A stretch of 15,153 nucleotides of DNA. Source: Rhodocyclaceae bacterium UBA2346. Lineage in GTDB: Bacteria > Pseudomonadota > Gammaproteobacteria > Burkholderiales > Rhodocyclaceae. Below are positions 14,550 to 15,153 of the stretch, piece by piece. The notes below the pieces were generated by a model. The model made no database searches, had not been told where the DNA came from, and was given only the letters and a program-made list of their open reading frames with translations. Each line of letters begins with the position of its first letter. Positions within the stretch are counted from its first letter, which is position 1. The DNA is taken from assembly GCA_002344625.1 (NCBI GenBank), contig DDUE01000003.1:1-15153 (forward strand), in the 5' to 3' direction. A program made the translations under genes and the position numbers.

Positions 14550-15153
14550 ATGCATGACGCCCACCCCGCGCACTTCAGCCCGACCACCGGCCTGCAAGGC
14601 CTGGACGCCGTACTTTGCGGCGTCGCTCCCGGCGACAACGTGGTGTGGCAGATCCAGACGCTGGCCGAGTACCAGGCCTTGGTCGTGCCCTACGCCGAGG
14701 CCGCCCGCCAGGCCGGCCGGCGGCTGATCTATTTCAGGATCGCCGCCCATCCGCCGCTGCTCGACGAACGCGAGGTCGAAACCCACTACCCGCGGCCGGC
14801 CGACGGCTTCGAGAACTTCGTCGACCAAGTGCATGCGGTGATCGAGGCCGCGGGCCCGGAGACCCTCTACGTATTCGATTGCCTGTCGGACCTCGCGCTC
14901 GCATGGGAATCCGATCGCATGATGGGCAACTTCTTCCGGCTCACCTGCCCGCGGCTGTTCGACCTCTCCACCGTCACCTATTTCGGGGTGCTGCGCAATA
15001 CCCACACCCGCATGGCGATGGACATGATCACCGTCACCACCCAGTTCCTGCTGGATGTCTTTGCCTGCAAGGGGCGGCGCTTCATCCGCCCGGTCAAGGT
15101 ACGGCACGACTCGGCCGCGGCGATGAACCTGATTCACGCCTGGGAGGCGGAAG
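14550..15153 (+). CDS. KaiC-like-domain protein lacking a P-loop, probable N terminus of a PEP/pyruvate-binding protein (3' end beyond window)
   Basis: An open frame of 201 codons starts at ATG 14550 (MHDAHPAHFSPTTGLQGLD), has GAGGA 8 bases upstream and runs off the window without a stop. The start TGLQGLDAVLCGVAPGDNVVW resembles the entry of KaiC/RadA-type ATPases (TGxxxLDxxLxGGxPxG), yet no GxxxxGKT P-loop follows; WQIQTLAEYQALVVPYAEAAR comes instead. A Walker-B-like strand is kept: TLYVFDCLSDLALAW (about 109-123). Then come MMGNFFRLTCPRLFDL and YFGVLRNTHTR. From memory, this arrangement occurs at the front of PEP-synthase-like proteins with a PEP/pyruvate-binding domain. That domain is not in the window, so the assignment rests on the N terminus alone. 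It is divergent from the MFS gene. Confidence 0.6.
   Translation, partial: MHDAHPAHFSPTTGLQGLDAVLCGVAPGDNVVWQIQTLAEYQALVVPYAEAARQAGRRLIYFRIAAHPPLLDEREVETHYPRPADGFENFVDQVHAVIEAAGPETLYVFDCLSDLALAWESDRMMGNFFRLTCPRLFDLSTVTYFGVLRNTHTRMAMDMITVTTQFLLDVFACKGRRFIRPVKVRHDSAAAMNLIHAWEAE

Noticed and set aside
14388..15137. Minus-strand open frame of 249 codons at the window end
   Set aside because: It opposes the plus-strand frame from 14550, which has a ribosome site and matches a protein family I recognise; the minus frame looks like an antisense shadow.

Overview
The window is high-GC, densely packed DNA from a Gram-negative bacterium. The minD-minE pair, a complete AapJQMP-type amino-acid ABC transporter, several sigma-54-like promoters and a PspF-type sigma-54 activator fit a betaproteobacterium. 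A Rhodocyclales relative (Azoarcus/Thauera-like) is my guess from gene content and codon use, not a demonstrated assignment. I see no rRNA, tRNA, CRISPR array, insertion sequence or phage gene.

Layout. 1-108 is G-homopolymer sequence that looks like a corrupted contig end replacing internal minD codons. 109-673 holds the end of minD and all of minE (division-site selection). 674-1207 is a long regulatory region with a near-consensus sigma-54 promoter, two NtrC-like boxes and a dyad-rich leader of about 275 nt. 1208-5380 is the operon aapJ-aapQ-aapM-aapP for polar amino-acid uptake, with a perfect 24-bp palindrome after the binding-protein gene. 5673-7170 is a divergent pair: an EamA-family exporter (minus) and a Lrp/AsnC-family regulator (plus), sharing a 70-bp AT-rich operator region with phased repeats.

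7395-9643 is the most interesting block: a secreted DsrE-like protein, a convergent sigma-54 activator with no sensory domain, and, divergent from the activator, a secreted rhodanese with an intact active-site cysteine. Both secreted genes have sigma-54-like GG-N10-G(C/A) elements upstream. The working hypothesis is a periplasmic sulfur (persulfide) relay under its own sigma-54 switch.

9744-10433 encodes a YugP-like membrane zinc metallopeptidase, convergent with a UvrD/Rep-type helicase (10455-12539, minus) that appears to be expressed from a leaderless transcript. Upstream of the helicase on the same strand lies an MFS_3-type transporter with a C-terminal soluble domain and a probable TTG start. 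The window ends inside a plus-strand gene (from 14550) whose N-terminal region looks like a KaiC/RecA-fold domain without a P-loop, of the sort I recall at the front of PEP-synthase-like proteins.
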